Origin: Firmicutes bacterium UBA5486
GTDB taxonomy: Bacteria; Bacillota; UBA4882; UBA10575
Direction of reading: 5' to 3'
Assembly (NCBI GenBank): GCA_002427045.1
Contig: DIPO01000079.1
Coordinates: forward strand, 27,434-42,973
Length of the DNA stretch: 15,540 nt
The translations under genes and the position numbers were made by a program. Under the pieces are notes generated by a model that searched no databases, was not told the origin of the DNA, and saw nothing but the letters and a program-made list of their open reading frames with translations. Below are positions 14,798 through 15,540 of the stretch, piece after piece; the stretch's first letter is position 1; every line of letters begins with the position of its first letter.

Positions 14798-14826
14798 TTG
14801 ACAGAAGTAATACAAAGTAATACTAT
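14798..14826 (+). promoter_or_regulatory. Promoter of the RHH-cysteine regulator gene
   Basis: TTGACA (14798-14803), exactly 17 bp, TACTAT (14821-14826). The spacer and -10 lie within the four-half-site operator, so a bound protein would exclude RNA polymerase. Initiation near 14833 gives a leader of about 185 nt. Confidence 0.6.
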
Positions 14827-14845
14827 TAGTATTACAAGGTATTAC
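14807..14845. promoter_or_regulatory. Four-half-site palindromic operator (GTAATAC repeats)
   Basis: Two direct copies of GTAATAC (14807-14813, 14817-14823) are followed by two of its exact complement GTATTAC (14829-14835, 14839-14845). Spacings are 3, 5 and 3 bp, so the dyad centres on 14826. Half-sites are 10, 12 and 10 bp apart, about one helical turn each, so all face the same side of the DNA. That geometry suits cooperative binding of ribbon-helix-helix dimers, and the RHH gene follows. It covers the -10 region. Confidence 0.7.
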
Positions 14846-15017
14846 CAGATGCTTCTTCTTTTACTCGCTTTTCGTACCTTGTGGTGAACTTATTTTTATT
14901 TTGAACTATTTAAAGGAATATTGTAATTCAATTTTTTTAAATTTAACTAACATATCTTGGCTCGTGACTTATTAGTCCATACAGAGTTAAATATTTGCAT
15001 TTATTGGAGGAATGGCA
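14846..15017 (+). other. Long untranslated leader of the RHH gene
   Basis: About 170 bases of AT-rich DNA lie between the operator and the start codon. I see no open reading frame with a ribosome site, no strong stem-loop and no riboswitch pattern I recognise. A weak second promoter (TTGGCT near 14968, then TACAGA) is possible. Upstream, 14622-14797 also shows nothing identifiable. Confidence 0.4.
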
Positions 15018-15284
15018 ATGGAAGGCAAAAAGAAACAGGAAGTAATCACTTTTAAGGTTGATGAAGCGCTTGGTAAAGCGATGGAAGGAATTCCAAATCG
15101 CTCTGAATTTATCCGGGCAGCAATCCTCTCTGCTTTAGAAAGTACTTGCCCACTTTGCCGGGGTACGGGAATACTAACTTCTGAGCAGCAAAAACATTGG
15201 GAGATCTTTTCCCGTGATCATGCCGTGGAAAAATGTGATGAGTGCCATTCATTTCATCTGGTATGTGCTGCTGAGTCTAAGTAG
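15018..15284 (+). CDS. Ribbon-helix-helix (CopG-like) regulator with a cysteine-rich metal-binding-like tail
   Basis: An 88-residue protein. Residues 8-40 form a ribbon-helix-helix DNA-binding domain (EVITFKVDEALGKAM, then NRSEFIRAAILSAL). The tail has CPLC (C44, C47), a later CDEC (C73, C76), C83, and histidines at 60, 68, 77 and 80, a pattern suggesting a zinc-ribbon-like or metal-sensing site. It is probably a metal- or redox-responsive repressor that binds the four-half-site operator in its own promoter; target genes are not in this window. The ATG at 15018-15020 is chosen because GGAGG (15006-15010) is 7 nt upstream, whereas the ATG at 15012 would be one base away. Function beyond DNA binding is inference. 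Confidence 0.82.
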   Translation: MEGKKKQEVITFKVDEALGKAMEGIPNRSEFIRAAILSALESTCPLCRGTGILTSEQQKHWEIFSRDHAVEKCDECHSFHLVCAAESK

Positions 15285-15292
15285 TCGCTCAC

Positions 15293-15307
15293 CCCAGCTT
15301 TGCTGGG
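15293..15307 (+). terminator. Short GC-rich hairpin after the RHH gene
   Basis: CCCAGC and GCTGGG form a perfect 6-bp stem with loop TTT, starting 8 bases after the stop codon. No T-run follows, so as an intrinsic terminator it is weak. The preceding bases resemble those after the secreted GH13 gene (10833-10855). Confidence 0.4.
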
Positions 15308-15332
15308 ACACATGAAAAGATAAAAATCCAAT

Positions 15333-15540
15333 TTAAGTAATAATCTCCGCCTGGTCAGAAGTTGTTTCTTGGTTCACGTGAATTTCTTCAAGCATTCTAA
15401 TGTTCAGCTCCGGCTGAAATCGGGCACCCGCTTTATAGTCCATCCTGGACAAAAAGCGGCTCGCGACCTCCCTGTCGCTTGACCCAATTTCAGCCTCCGC
15501 TTCACAAAGAAAGATAATGAAGAAATCCAATATCACTTCA
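15333..15540 (-). CDS. Possible 3' end of an unidentified gene, running off the window
   Basis: The minus-strand frame is open from the window edge to a TAA at 15333-15335, giving at least 68 residues, and continues beyond 15540 (a GTG at 15534-15536 is an in-frame codon, not necessarily a start). The translation is mixed, with a hydrophobic stretch (DFFIIFL) and then SRFLSRMDYKAGARF and RMLEEIHVNQE. I do not recognise a family. Base composition is clearly GC-richer than the neighbours. The same bases are full of inverted repeats, so the open frame could be incidental to a structured RNA or repeat. Confidence 0.3.
   Translation of the reverse strand, partial: EVILDFFIIFLCEAEAEIGSSDREVASRFLSRMDYKAGARFQPELNIRMLEEIHVNQETTSDQAEIIT
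15382..15526. repeat. Nested inverted-repeat structure (possible structured RNA or mobile-element end)
   Basis: An outer stem ATTTCTTCA (15382-15390) with TGAAGAAAT (15518-15526) is perfect over 9 bp. An inner stem GGCTGAAATCGGG (15412-15424) with CCCAATTTCAGCC (15483-15495) pairs at 12 of 13. Inside are two hairpins: CCGCTTT/AAAGCGG (15428-15434, 15453-15459) with GTCC/GGAC nested in it, and GCGAC/GTCGC (15463-15467, 15474-15478). A competing hairpin TTCAGC/GCTGAA sits at 15403-15418, and a TTCACGTGAA palindrome at 15373-15382. The arrangement is a branched fold; which strand is transcribed is unknown. Confidence 0.5.

Overview
The window (about 37-40% GC) looks like the chromosome of an anaerobic, saccharolytic Bacillota (clostridial-type) bacterium. 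The evidence is strong AGGAGG-type ribosome sites, near-consensus sigma-A promoters, two LacI/CcpA-type regulators, a maltodextrin ABC operon without its own ATPase, and an amylopullulanase-like secreted enzyme. The ABC binding protein has a plain Sec signal and no lipobox cysteine, which hints at a Bacillota with an outer membrane, but this is inference. No rRNA, tRNA or CRISPR array was seen.

Layout. Positions 1-71 hold one end of a small inverted-repeat element; a complete 110-bp copy lies in the opposite orientation at 14512-14621. Between 149 and 6270 a minus-strand operon reads LacI regulator, cytoplasmic GH13 neopullulanase/cyclomaltodextrinase, then malE-, malF- and malG-like genes. 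A 515-bp divergent region carries one promoter per direction and two kinds of LacI-type operator. A second LacI regulator and a 973-residue secreted GH13 enzyme follow on the plus strand (6804-10838), ending at a bidirectional terminator. Next, on the minus strand, come an M3-family oligoendopeptidase, a Mug-type uracil-DNA glycosylase, and a ferritin-like/VIT1 membrane protein. Last is a plus-strand ribbon-helix-helix protein with a cysteine-rich tail, behind a four-half-site operator. The final ~200 bases are GC-richer, full of nested inverted repeats, and may carry the 3' end of an unidentified minus-strand gene.

How it works together. The secreted enzyme would cut starch, pullulan or glycogen into branched maltodextrins. 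MalE would capture them and MalF/MalG, driven by an ATPase encoded elsewhere, would import them. The cytoplasmic GH13 enzyme would then cut them. Each half has its own LacI-type repressor with its own operator: a tandem TAAACGGTT site for the import operon and TTAACCGGTTAA for the secreted enzyme. Both GH13 genes also have an unused, very strong Shine-Dalgarno sequence 55-62 nt ahead of the start codon, which may stabilise the mRNA.

The most unusual signals are the four-half-site operator with the cysteine-rich RHH protein (14798-15284), the nested inverted-repeat structure at 15382-15526, the paired small elements flanking the locus, and the malE-malF intergenic region with two stem-loops and an antisense promoter.
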